From Lysobacteraceae bacterium SCN 69-320 (GTDB lineage: Bacteria > Pseudomonadota > Gammaproteobacteria > Xanthomonadales > Rhodanobacteraceae), in assembly GCA_001725155.1 (NCBI GenBank), contig MEFP01000006.1, positions 248,001-312,000 of the forward strand: a stretch of DNA of 64,000 nucleotides, given 5' to 3'. The position numbers were made by a program, and so were the translations under genes. Position 1 is the stretch's first letter; every line of letters begins with the position of its first letter. Under the pieces are notes generated by a model that searched no databases, was not told the origin of the DNA, and worked only from the letters and a program-made list of their open reading frames with translations. Below, piece after piece: positions 43,128 through 51,879 of the stretch.

Positions 43128-43688
43128 GTGAGCGAGAACGGCGCGATTACCCGATTGTTGCAGCGTGCGGCCGCCGGCGAGATCGATGCCGAGCGCGAGC
43201 TGCTGCCGCTGGTCTATGCCGAGCTGCGCCGCGTCGCGGCGCGCCAGCTCGCCGGCGAACGCAGCGGACATACCCTGTCGCCGACCGCGCTCGTGCATGA
43301 GGCCTATCTGCGTCTGGCCACCGATGCGACCGCGGCGCCGGCCGACCGGCGCCAGTTCTTCGCGCTGGCGGCGCGGCGCATGCGCCAGGTGCTGATCGAC
43401 CATGCGCGCGCGCGCGATGCGGCCAAGCGCGGCGGCGCGCAGCGCGAAGCCGTGACCTTGTCCGGCCTGCACAGCGACGATGCGGCCGGCGAAGTCGATC
43501 TGCTCGCGCTGGACCAGGCGCTGCAGCAGCTCGAACAGGCCGATCCGCGCAAGGCGCGCATCGTCGAGCTGCGCTATTTCGCCGGCCTGGAAATGACCGA
43601 CATCGCCGAATTGCTCGGCATCTCGCGTGCGACCGCGCAGCGCGACTGGGAGGTCGCGCGGACCTTCCTGTTCCAGCAGCTGGCCTGA
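43128..43688 (+). CDS. ECF-type RNA polymerase sigma factor (second module)
   Basis: 186 residues from a GTG at 43128 with a GGGGGCAGGG ribosome-binding stretch. Same subgroup as the gene at 1345: SPTALVHEAYLRL and MRQVLIDHARARDAAKRGG in region 2, ELRYFAGLEMTDIAELLGIS with RATAQRDWEVAR in region 4. The closely similar TALVHEAYL, DHAR and RDW motifs indicate paralogy. A secreted Gln-rich protein and a kinase-TPR gene follow; the kinase is again encoded on the other strand. No anti-sigma gene is seen. Confidence 0.9.
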   Translation: MSENGAITRLLQRAAAGEIDAERELLPLVYAELRRVAARQLAGERSGHTLSPTALVHEAYLRLATDATAAPADRRQFFALAARRMRQVLIDHARARDAAKRGGAQREAVTLSGLHSDDAAGEVDLLALDQALQQLEQADPRKARIVELRYFAGLEMTDIAELLGISRATAQRDWEVARTFLFQQLA

Positions 43689-43831
43689 GCCGCCCGAACG
43701 TGCGCCGCTGCAGCATCGCCGCGTGACGCACTTGGCGATAGTGAGATTTTCCGGCCGCGGCCTGCGACACGGCGGTCCGCTCCTGCGCCTGTGTCGGCAA
43801 CCGCGAATCGCCGCGGCAGCCGGAGACCGTC

Positions 43832-44470
43832 ATGCGCAGTCGTCACGTGGTGTCCTTCATCCTGGTCCAGTTGCTCGGCGCCGCCGCGGCGCCGGCTCAG
43901 GTCTATCAGAGCGGCTACGACCTCGGTCCCGACTACGGCGCGATGCTGCAACAGCAGCTGCAGCGCAGTGCCGCGCTGAGCCAGCAGATGCAGACGGCCG
44001 AACAGCAGCTCGTGCAGCAGGTCATGCAGAATCCCGACTGCATGGCGAAGTACCAGCAGCACCGGGCCATGGGCGGGCAGCTCAGCTACCCGCAGTTCGC
44101 CTGGCAGTACGCCGCCACCGCCGGCTTCAGCAATGACGGCATCGCGCGGTTCCGCGCCGCCGAGCAGCGCAACCAGCAGGCCGAGCAGAATTCCCGGCAG
44201 GGCTATCGCCAGGCCCAGGATCAGCGCGCACAGGCGCAGCAGGCTTATGCCGACGGCTATGCGGCGAACCAGGCCGAGGCCGGTCGTGTACTGCAGGGCA
44301 ACAGCTCCTGGGTCGACCCGGCCACCGGCCAGACGCAGTCGCTGGCCTATGCAGGCCAGAACGTCAGCGTCGATCCGGCGACGGGCCGCACCTATTACCG
44401 CGACGACGGCGGCCAGTACTACGTGCGCGGCGACGACGGTCTCTGGTATGCGATGACGCCGGGGCGCTGA
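43832..44470 (+). CDS. Secreted Gln/Ala-rich protein of unknown function
   Basis: 212 residues with a signal peptide (VSFILVQLLGAAAAPAQ). The mature part is unusually rich in Gln and Ala and predicted helical (LQQQLQRSAALSQQMQTAEQ, RQAQDQRAQAQQAYADG), with one Cys. The C-terminus has two short strand-like repeats (SSWVDPATGQTQSLAYAGQN, VSVDPATGRTYYRDDGG). I recognise no family. Because it lies between the sigma factor and kinase genes it may be the envelope target of that module; this is only context. Confidence 0.65.
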   Translation: MRSRHVVSFILVQLLGAAAAPAQVYQSGYDLGPDYGAMLQQQLQRSAALSQQMQTAEQQLVQQVMQNPDCMAKYQQHRAMGGQLSYPQFAWQYAATAGFSNDGIARFRAAEQRNQQAEQNSRQGYRQAQDQRAQAQQAYADGYAANQAEAGRVLQGNSSWVDPATGQTQSLAYAGQNVSVDPATGRTYYRDDGGQYYVRGDDGLWYAMTPGR

Positions 44471-44559
44471 GCGCTCGCGCCGCGCCGGTCTGCGGTACCG
44501 CGCTTGCGGCGTCGCGTTTCGCGCCTGCGGTCCGGTCGCTGCGCGGCGAGCCGCGTGCG

Positions 44560-46842
44560 TCAGTGCGGCGCCGCTCCGTGCTGCTGCGCAAGGGCCAGCA
44601 GCGCCGCGGCCTTTTCGCGGCGGCCGGCTTCGAGCGTCGGCGTGCGCGCATAGATCGCGAGCGCATCGCGTGCGCGGCCGGCGGCCAGCGGCGCATTGCC
44701 CTGGGCCAGTGCGACGCGCGCCGCGACGACGAGCAAATGGCCGTATTTCGGATCGTCCGGCGCGATGCCGGACGGCGCGAGCCTCAGCGCCTCGTCGATC
44801 GCGCCGCCGGCTTCGTCGATGCGCCCGGCGCGTTCGTAGCGGCTGGCCAGATTCGACAGCTGCGTGGCCAGGCGCGGGTAGTCGTTGCCCATGACCTTGC
44901 GCGTCAGCGCGACGGCGCGCTCCTGCATCTGCGCGCTGGCCGTAAGCTCGCCCATCTCGTCGAGCAGATAGGCGTAGTTGTTGAGCAAGGTGGACAGGTC
45001 GAGTTCGGGCAGCGGAGTCAGTCCCTGGCCGAACACGAGGGCCTGGTCGTAGGCCGCGCGCGATTCATCGAGGCGGCCGACACCGTCGAGCGCGTTGGCG
45101 AGGTTGGACAGATTGACGAGGCGGTCGCGCGGCTTCACGCCGCTGAGGCGGTCCTTCAAGGCGAGCGCGTCGCGCGCGAGCGGCAGTGCTTCGGCGTAGC
45201 GGCCGGTGTCGTTGAGCAGGGCGGCGAGGTCGTTGAGCAGCTCCGACCGCAGGCGCTGACCATTGTCGTCGCGCCGGCATTCGAGCAGCGCCTGGCGATA
45301 CAGCGTCTCGGCCTGGTCGTAATGCGCAAGACGCCATTGCAACTGCGCCTGCGTGCTCAGCACGCGCGCGTATTCGGTGCCGCCTTCGGCCGCGCGCAAG
45401 GTCGCGGCGCGCGCGAGCTGGGTTGCGGCGGCGTCGTTGCGCTCCAGCGCGAGATAGGCGTCGCCGATCGCGCGGCGCACGTCGGCTTCGAGCAGGGGTT
45501 CGCCGGCAAGCTGCTGCGGAATCGCCGCGGCCGCGCGGTCGATCGCATCGACGAGCAACAGCGGCTTGCCGCCTTCGTAGGGATTGGCGTTGCCGATCAT
45601 GTCGGTCAGGAAGCGATTGGCGAGCTGGGCGCGCTCGCCTTCGCGCGCCGCGCGCTGCGCCTGCAACGCGGCCAATGCGAGCCCGAAGGCCAGCGCGACG
45701 ACGGCTGCGCCGGTCACGGCGACGGGCAGGCGATTGCGGCGCAGAAACTTGCCGAGACGATAGAGCCGGCCGCCGGCGCGGGCGCGTACCGGACGATCCT
45801 CCAGCCAGCGCTGCAGGTCTTCGGCGAAATCGCGCGCCGACGCGTAACGCCGTGCGGGCTCGGCGGCGGTGGCCTTGGCCACGACGCGTTCGAGATCGCC
45901 GCCGAGGCGGCGGCACCACTCGCGCAGCTGGCGCGGCGCCAGGCCCAGTGCCCCGGCATCGGCGCGCGCGGCCAGCGCCGGCGGCGGCGTATCCGCGATG
46001 TGTCGCGTGAGTTCGGTCAGCGGAATGCCGGCGTGGCGCGCGCGGCCGGTCAGCAGTTCGTCGAGCAGCAGACCGAGCGCGTAGAGATCGCAGGCCGTGG
46101 TCAGCGGCTGGTCGCGCAATTGTTCGGGACTCGCGTATTCAGGCGTCAGCGGCATCAGTCCGGTGCGCGTCGCGCCGGCAATGCGCGCATCCAGCGACTT
46201 GGCGATGCCGAAGTCGAGCAGGCGCGCGCGGCCGTCGGCGTCGACGAGAATGTTGCCGGGCTTGAGGTCGCGGTGAATGATCAGCGCGCGATGCACCGCG
46301 TCGACCGCATCGAGCACCTGCAGGAACAGCCGAAGGCGCGCACGCAGATCGAGCGCGCGACGGCGGCACCAGAGATCGATGCGTTCGCCGTCCACATATT
46401 CCATGACCACGTAGGGTTGGCCGGCCGCGGTGCTGCCGCCGTCGAGTACGCGCGCGATGTGCGGATGCTCCAGCCAGGCGAGGAACTGGCGCTCGTGCTC
46501 GGCGCGGCGCAGCGCGTCGGGATCGCCGAGCAGGTTCGCGAAGATCTTGATCGCGACGCGCTGCTCGAAACCGCCGTCGCGGCGTTCGGCCAGCCAGACC
46601 TGGCCCATGCCGCCCTGGCCCAGCGGTTCGATCAGGCGATAGGCGCCGAGTTCGCGCGGCGTGGCCGGCGCTGCGGCAGGTTCGAGAAAGCCGTCGCTGG
46701 TCGCATGCGCGGCCAGCAGGCTCATGACGTTCGCATACAGCGCTTCATCGCCCGCGGCGACGGCCGCGACGTGGCCGCGTCGTTCGTCCGGCGGCAGGGC
46801 GAGCGCAGCTTCGAACAGGGCGAGGGCCTGGCGCAGATCCAT
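44560..46842 (-). CDS. Ser/Thr protein kinase with transmembrane segment and TPR C-terminal half (second module)
   Basis: 760 residues. Kinase domain about 68-340: GQGGMGQVWLAE, Lys99, HRDLKPGN at 190-197, DFG at 210-212 and SPE at 238-240, all catalytic elements intact. A membrane segment (VTGAAVVALAFGLALAAL) precedes a TPR-like helical region (ALLNDTGRYAEALPLARDAL, LASRYERAGRIDEAGGAI). Same architecture as the kinase at 1847-4315, with clearly different sequence. It converges with the sigma factor and Gln-rich genes. The TPR half may sense a ligand or bind partners in the periplasm. Confidence 0.92.
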   Translation of the reverse strand: MDLRQALALFEAALALPPDERRGHVAAVAAGDEALYANVMSLLAAHATSDGFLEPAAAPATPRELGAYRLIEPLGQGGMGQVWLAERRDGGFEQRVAIKIFANLLGDPDALRRAEHERQFLAWLEHPHIARVLDGGSTAAGQPYVVMEYVDGERIDLWCRRRALDLRARLRLFLQVLDAVDAVHRALIIHRDLKPGNILVDADGRARLLDFGIAKSLDARIAGATRTGLMPLTPEYASPEQLRDQPLTTACDLYALGLLLDELLTGRARHAGIPLTELTRHIADTPPPALAARADAGALGLAPRQLREWCRRLGGDLERVVAKATAAEPARRYASARDFAEDLQRWLEDRPVRARAGGRLYRLGKFLRRNRLPVAVTGAAVVALAFGLALAALQAQRAAREGERAQLANRFLTDMIGNANPYEGGKPLLLVDAIDRAAAAIPQQLAGEPLLEADVRRAIGDAYLALERNDAAATQLARAATLRAAEGGTEYARVLSTQAQLQWRLAHYDQAETLYRQALLECRRDDNGQRLRSELLNDLAALLNDTGRYAEALPLARDALALKDRLSGVKPRDRLVNLSNLANALDGVGRLDESRAAYDQALVFGQGLTPLPELDLSTLLNNYAYLLDEMGELTASAQMQERAVALTRKVMGNDYPRLATQLSNLASRYERAGRIDEAGGAIDEALRLAPSGIAPDDPKYGHLLVVAARVALAQGNAPLAAGRARDALAIYARTPTLEAGRREKAAALLALAQQHGAAPH

Positions 46843-46893
46843 GGACGGCGGCGGTAGGCGTGAGTCCGCCGCATGCTACACCGCGGCGCTGTG

Positions 46894-47298
46894 TCAGCCG
46901 TGCCGGGCGACGACCTCGGCAGCGAGCGCCGCCGGCGCCAGGGTGCAGTAGCTCGCTATCAGCAGCGGCTCGATGAGATCCCAGTCGCTGTCGGCATCCA
47001 GGCGCACGCCGACGATGTCGGGCCACCAGCCGGGCAGGAAGAACGGCGGGCGCGAAAAGCGCGGCGTGTCGGCGGCCGGCCGCGGCGTGCGCAAGGTCAG
47101 CACGCTGAGCGGGCCGGGACTGCCGGCCGCGCGCGCATAGACCGGCGGCCAGCCGCCGTCGATCTGCACGAGATGCGCGAAGTTCTTCTTGCGTATGCAC
47201 CAGCGCCGGCCGGTCCAGGCCGCTTCCTCGTAGGCGTCGGGCAGATCCAGGCAGATCGTGCGCAGCTTGTCCACGAGCGCGGGCGGCGGTGGCGGCAT
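46894..47298 (-). CDS. MmcQ/YjbR-family protein
   Basis: 134 residues, usual length. The family core is visible: ICLDLPDAYEEAAWTGRRWCIRKKNFAHL near the N-terminus and DADSDWDLIEPLLIASYCTLAP near the C-terminus, typical of CyaY-like YjbR proteins, some called DNA-binding. No specific role is known. It is 51 bases upstream of nothing on its own strand and is probably monocistronic. Confidence 0.75.
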   Translation of the reverse strand: MPPPPPALVDKLRTICLDLPDAYEEAAWTGRRWCIRKKNFAHLVQIDGGWPPVYARAAGSPGPLSVLTLRTPRPAADTPRFSRPPFFLPGWWPDIVGVRLDADSDWDLIEPLLIASYCTLAPAALAAEVVARHG

Positions 47299-47478
47299 GG
47301 GCGGCCTCGAGTCGAGAAAGGCAGCGCGATTCTAGTGACCGGTGACAGGCGAACAGGTAAAGGGATCGCTAAGCGGCGCGTTCAGAAAGCCGCCGCGAAT
47401 CCACGCCGTGAACGTTGTCGCCGCCGTGAAAGACCGGCGAACGGCGCCGCGCGCCCGGCGTGGATCGGCGGATGGCGA

Positions 47479-48549
47479 TCAACGGCTCCGCTTGAATTCG
47501 CTGATCCAGTTCGTCTCCCAGTTGCGGCCGTCATCGTCGGAGCTGGCCTGTTCCCAGCGCGCCGAATCCGCCGTGATCGCCGACCAGCGCACGCGCGTGC
47601 GCACGGTGCGTCCGTCAATGGTCTCTTCGCCGTGAAAGGTGCCGACCCCGTCGGCGAAGCGCCCGCGCAGCGGCGTGCCCGGCGTCGCCGGCGAGCGGCT
47701 GTCGAACCACCAGCTCAGCCATTCGCCGCGCTGTTCGTCGAATGCGCGCAGGCCGATGCCGCGAAACGCGCCGCCCGGAAAATTCATGAGGTTGTCGCCG
47801 GCGTTGCCGTGGCCGCCGAGCACGGGCCAGTTGACCAGGGTGCCGTCGAAACGGTCCCAGTCGGTGCAGCCGGCCAGACGCTGGCGCAGGCGGCGATGCG
47901 TGACCTGCCAGCGGCCGACGAGGAAATCGAAATCGCGCGGCCGCGAATCCAGCAACGGCAGCGGCGACGGCGCCGCGGCCGTGCGCGTGAAGGCATTCGT
48001 CCAGTTCACTTCCCAGGTCTTGCCGTCGTCGGCCGAGAACGCCTGTTCCCAGTTCGGCCGCGCGCTGTGCAGGTCGAGCCAGCGGAAGCGCATGAGTATG
48101 GGCCGGCCTTCGAACGTGTCCGCGCCGACGAAGGTGCCGACGCCGTCGGTGAAGCGGCCGCGTACCGGCGCATCGAGGCGCGCGCCGCGGCCGTCCAGCC
48201 ACCAGATGGCCCAGGTGTCGCTGGCCGCGTCGTACGTGCGCACGGTCAGGCCGCGATAGACTCCGACCGGCAGCTCCAGCAGGTTGTCGTCGATCGTGCC
48301 CAGACCGCCCATCGCCAGCCACAAGGCGCTCTTGCCGCCGAAGGTTTCCCAGTCGTCGGAGCCGGCCAGGCGTTGCTTGAGACGCCGGTGCGAGACATCC
48401 CAGTTGCCGAGCAGCCAGGCCCAGTCCTGGCGGTGGTCGACCGGCGTCACGGTCGCGGCGCTCAGGGCGCGCGGCAGACTCAGGCTTGCGGCCGCGGCGG
48501 ACACGGCCGCGAGGAAGCGGCGTCGCTCCGGGAAGGTGGTCGGCATCAT
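47479..48549 (-). CDS. Exported protein with two tandem DUF1579-like domains
   Basis: 356 residues from the ATG at 48549. The N-terminus ERRRFLAAVSAAAASLSLPRALSA resembles a Tat signal. Two similar halves follow: each has a WLLGNWDVSHRRLKQRLAG / FLVGRWQVTHRRLRQRLAG start, a GGLGTIDDN or GGHGNAGDN turn, GxxRGxxxRxFD, a W-rich core, and ends in a WEQAxSxDDGxxWExNW strand. The internal duplication is clear by eye. The fold is probably lipocalin-like and may bind a small hydrophobic ligand. It is divergent from the LysR gene, a likely regulator. Confidence 0.7.
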   Translation of the reverse strand: MMPTTFPERRRFLAAVSAAAASLSLPRALSAATVTPVDHRQDWAWLLGNWDVSHRRLKQRLAGSDDWETFGGKSALWLAMGGLGTIDDNLLELPVGVYRGLTVRTYDAASDTWAIWWLDGRGARLDAPVRGRFTDGVGTFVGADTFEGRPILMRFRWLDLHSARPNWEQAFSADDGKTWEVNWTNAFTRTAAAPSPLPLLDSRPRDFDFLVGRWQVTHRRLRQRLAGCTDWDRFDGTLVNWPVLGGHGNAGDNLMNFPGGAFRGIGLRAFDEQRGEWLSWWFDSRSPATPGTPLRGRFADGVGTFHGEETIDGRTVRTRVRWSAITADSARWEQASSDDDGRNWETNWISEFKRSR

Positions 48550-48700
48550 GTGGGCTCCTCTGCTGTCGGTTCGGGCCGGGGCGATCGCGCGGATATCCGG
48601 CAACGCCCGGGCCGCCGCCATGCCCAGCGGCGACGCCAGCATGCTGCGCCGCGGTGTCGGCCGCGACGCGAAATTCCGTGGCCGAGGCTAAGCCAGACTT

Positions 48701-49636
48701 ATGCCCGGTCAGTCCCGCTTCCCGTCGCTGGCGTCGATACGCGCTTTCGAAGCGGCCGCGCGCCATCGCAGCTTCGCGCGCGCGGCGCAGGAACTGGCGA
48801 CCACGGCCGCGTCGGTGTCGTATCACGTGCGCCGGCTCGAACAGCAGCTGGGCGTCGCACTGTTCCGCCGCGACCCGCATCGCGTCGCGCTGACCGAAGC
48901 CGGCGAACTCGTTGCGCAGGAGGCCATTGCCGCGTTCGCCGCGCTGCGCGCGAGCTTCACGCGCGCGGTCGAGCTCGACGAAGGCCAGTTGCGCCTGACC
49001 ACCTTGCCGAGTCTCGGCACGAGCTGGCTGACGCCGCGGCTGGGCCGCTACCGCGCGCGTCATCCCGGCGTGGCGGTGGAACTGGACCTGTCGGCCGATG
49101 CGCAGGATCTCGGCGCCGGCGGTTTCGACGCGGCCATCCGCAACGGCCACGGCCGCTGGCCCGGGCTCAGCACGGTGCGGCTGTGGCCGAGCCTGTTCCT
49201 GCCGCTGTGCGCGCCGGCGCTGTTGCCGGCGCTCGGCGGTCTCGCCGATCCCGAGCGCGGCGACGTGCCGCTGCTCGGACGGCCGGACTGGTGGCATCTG
49301 TGGTATCGCGCGCTCGGCCGTCCGGCCGGGCCGCCCGCGCAGCGATTCGGCACGCGGCTGTCGGCCGAATACCTCGACGTCGCCGCGGCCGTGGCCGGTC
49401 ACGGCGTCGCGATCGCCTCGCCCTTGCTGTTCGGCGACGAACTCGCCGCAGGCCGGCTCGTGCCGGCGCACGAGCTCGTTGCGAGCGACGGCCGCGCGTT
49501 CTGGCTGGCCTGTCCGGCGGCGCGCCGGAACAGCGCCAAGCTGTCCAGTTTCCGCGACTGGCTCCTCGACGAAGCCGCGCAGACCGCCGCGGACGGCCGC
49601 GATTTCATCGCCCGCGCCGTGGTCGTGGCGGACTGA
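48701..49636 (+). CDS. LysR-family transcriptional regulator (GcvA-like)
   Basis: 311 residues. N-terminal HTH SIRAFEAAARHRSFARAAQE through VSYHVRRLEQQLGVALFRRD, with the substrate-binding domain starting LRLTTLPSLGTSWLTPRLGR, typical of GcvA-type regulators. It is divergent from the tandem-domain exported protein, which suggests that gene is its target. It converges with the SDR gene eight bases away. Effector unknown. Confidence 0.88.
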   Translation: MPGQSRFPSLASIRAFEAAARHRSFARAAQELATTAASVSYHVRRLEQQLGVALFRRDPHRVALTEAGELVAQEAIAAFAALRASFTRAVELDEGQLRLTTLPSLGTSWLTPRLGRYRARHPGVAVELDLSADAQDLGAGGFDAAIRNGHGRWPGLSTVRLWPSLFLPLCAPALLPALGGLADPERGDVPLLGRPDWWHLWYRALGRPAGPPAQRFGTRLSAEYLDVAAAVAGHGVAIASPLLFGDELAAGRLVPAHELVASDGRAFWLACPAARRNSAKLSSFRDWLLDEAAQTAADGRDFIARAVVVAD

Positions 49637-49644
49637 CGCCGCCG

Positions 49645-50418
49645 CTATTTCGTCGTATAGCCGCCGTTGACCAGGATGGTCTGGCCGGTCATCCACCAGC
49701 CGTCGGACACCAGGAAACGGATGAACGGCACGATGTCCTCGATGTCGGTCAGCCCGGTTTTCGAGAACCCCGACAGCGCCGCGGCGCTGCGGTGATAGGC
49801 GACGGCGTCGGCCGCTTCGGCCGGATAGAAGAACGGCGTGTCCATAGGGCCCGGTCCGATCGCCGTGACCGAGATGCCGCGCGCGCCGAATTCCTTGGCC
49901 GCCGCGCGCGTGAAGTGTTCCACCGGCGCCTTGGTGCCGGCATAGGACGCATAGAACGGCGTGAACGCGCCGAGCAGCGAGGTCACCAAGGTGCAGACCT
50001 TGCCGTGGTCGTTGAGCCGAAGACCGGCTTCCTTCAAAAAGAAGAACGCCGATTTGGCGTTGACCGCGGCCATCTCGTCGTACTCGGCTTCGCTGATCTC
50101 GACCAGCGGCTTTTTCAGCACCTTGCCGACCGTGTTGATCGCGATGTCCGGCGGACCGAACGCGGCGGTCGCGTCGGCGAACAGGCGCTCGACCGCAGCG
50201 GCGCTGGTCAGGTCGGCCTGGAAGGCCGCAGCGCGGGCGCCGGCCGCTTCGACGGCCCGGCAGGTCGCCTCGGCGTCCCTGGCCGTCGCGGCGCTGTTGT
50301 AGTGCACGGCCACGGCCCGGGCGCCATGGGCGGCCAGGTCGCGGGCCAGCAGTCCGCCGAGGTTCTTGGCGCCGCCGGCGATCAGTACGACTTTGTCCTG
50401 GATGCGATGCTCGGTCAT
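49645..50418 (-). CDS. Short-chain dehydrogenase/reductase
   Basis: 257 residues from the ATG at 50418. The cofactor motif is a degenerate VVLIAGGAKNLGGLLA (classical TGxxxGxG would be TG at this position); the active site has NTVGK, the catalytic Ser (LVTSLLGA), and YASYAGTKAPVEHFTRA supplying the YxxxK. The C-terminal WWMTGQTILVNGGY is classical SDR. It should reduce or oxidise a carbonyl/alcohol with NAD(P)H; no substrate is apparent. Divergent from the AraC gene. Confidence 0.88.
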   Translation of the reverse strand: MTEHRIQDKVVLIAGGAKNLGGLLARDLAAHGARAVAVHYNSAATARDAEATCRAVEAAGARAAAFQADLTSAAAVERLFADATAAFGPPDIAINTVGKVLKKPLVEISEAEYDEMAAVNAKSAFFFLKEAGLRLNDHGKVCTLVTSLLGAFTPFYASYAGTKAPVEHFTRAAAKEFGARGISVTAIGPGPMDTPFFYPAEAADAVAYHRSAAALSGFSKTGLTDIEDIVPFIRFLVSDGWWMTGQTILVNGGYTTK

Positions 50419-50656
50419 CGGTCTTGTTCCTGTGCAGAGGCGCCCCGTCACGGCGGCTGTTGAACGAATCGTGTAAATTTCAATATCCGGCCGCCGCGGC
50501 CGGCGACGCCGCCGGTCGGCCGCTGCCGCGCGGCGACAGAATCAGACAACCCGTACGGTGGTCCGGCGGCTATGCTGCGGACGCGGGTTGCCGCGGCATC
50601 GCGGCGGCCGGTCCACGCAGGCTTTATACGGAGGCGCGCTGCGCGCGACTTTCAGA

Positions 50657-51592
50657 ATGTCCGGGCCACTGTCAGATTTTCCGGCCGGCGCGCGCGCCGC
50701 GGGCGAGGCCGCGCTGGGGCGGCTCGCGCGGCAGCAGCGGCTGCGAAGGCGCGAGCTCGCATCCACGACCCTGCCGTTCGCCGGCGGCGAATTCGCGCTG
50801 GCCAGCGAAGACATCACCGAGCCCAGCGCCTGGGAGATCGCCGACGACCGCCACACGCTGATCGTGCATCTGGACGGCCACATGCGGCGGCTGCGGACCT
50901 GCATCGACGGCGGCGCCGTCTGTCGCGCGCCGGCCCAGGTCGGCGAGGTCTGGCTGGTGCCGGCCGGCGCGCGCTACGCCGCCAGCGCCGAAGGCGGGCG
51001 CATCGCGTACGCGGAAGTCCGCCTGCGCGACGACTGGCTCGGCGGCCTTGCCGGCGCCGATGCGCCGCAGCGGCTGCGGCCGCTGATGAAACAGGCCGAC
51101 CCGCTGCTGCACGGGCTGATCGGCCGGCTGATTCCGCTGGCTGGGCAGGACGACGACCTGGCCGGCCTGCTGCGCGACTCGCTGGCCCAGGTGCTGGGTC
51201 TGCATCTGCTGCGCGAATACGCGGCGGCACCGGTGCCGCCGCCGGACGCGGCGCTGCCGGCGCGGCTGCGGCGCCGGCTGCAGGACTACATCCTCGCGCA
51301 TCTGGACCAGCCGCTGTCCCTGGCCGGACTGGCCAGTCTGGCCGGGCTCAGCACGCATCGGTTGCTGCCGGCGTTCCGTTGCAGCTTCGGCCTGACGCCG
51401 CTGCAATACGTCATCGCCCAGCGCTTGCAGCTGGCCTGCCGTCTGCTCGCAGACACCGGTCAGGACATCACGGCGATCGCTCTGGCCTGCGGTTTTTCGA
51501 GCCACAGCCATCTGACCAGCGCGTTCCGCCAGCGCTACGGCATCACGCCGCGGCAGTTCCGCACCGCGGCCCGCGCCGCGCCGCCGGACTGA
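50657..51592 (+). CDS. AraC-family transcriptional regulator
   Basis: 311 residues from the ATG at 50657; a GTG at 50558 would add 33 Arg-rich residues. The C-terminal double helix-turn-helix is complete (LQDYILAHLDQPLSLAGLAS, THRLLPAFRCSFGLTPLQYV, ITAIALACGFSSHSHLTSAF, FRQRYGITPRQFR). The N-terminal sensor domain resembles a cupin. It is divergent from the SDR gene and upstream of a DODA-type gene; either could be its target. Confidence 0.85.
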   Translation: MSGPLSDFPAGARAAGEAALGRLARQQRLRRRELASTTLPFAGGEFALASEDITEPSAWEIADDRHTLIVHLDGHMRRLRTCIDGGAVCRAPAQVGEVWLVPAGARYAASAEGGRIAYAEVRLRDDWLGGLAGADAPQRLRPLMKQADPLLHGLIGRLIPLAGQDDDLAGLLRDSLAQVLGLHLLREYAAAPVPPPDAALPARLRRRLQDYILAHLDQPLSLAGLASLAGLSTHRLLPAFRCSFGLTPLQYVIAQRLQLACRLLADTGQDITAIALACGFSSHSHLTSAFRQRYGITPRQFRTAARAAPPD

Positions 51593-51879
51593 GCACACCT
51601 GGATCGAGTCTGGCCGGATGGCGTGCGGACGAGCGGGTTGGCCAATCGCCCGGCCGCATCGCCGGCGCGCGGGCGATTGTCTTGTGGGGCTGGACGGTAT
51701 GTAGCCGCGAACGCGGTTTATCCCTGGTCGGGCCGTCACTAGATTGAGTGGCCTCACGCAGTGCCCGCCCCGTCGCGAATCAGGGGGCCGGCCGGGTCCG
51801 TCGTGCCTGGCGCGGCGGGCCGGATGCGAATGCCTTCATCGATCGCCGGCGTCATCGCAGCGTCGGCCTGGAGACTGCC

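Noticed and set aside
44563-50463. Very long open frames on the plus strand (764 and 1196 codons)
   Set aside because: They mirror real minus-strand genes in high-GC DNA, show Arg/Ala/Gly-rich composition and no domains.
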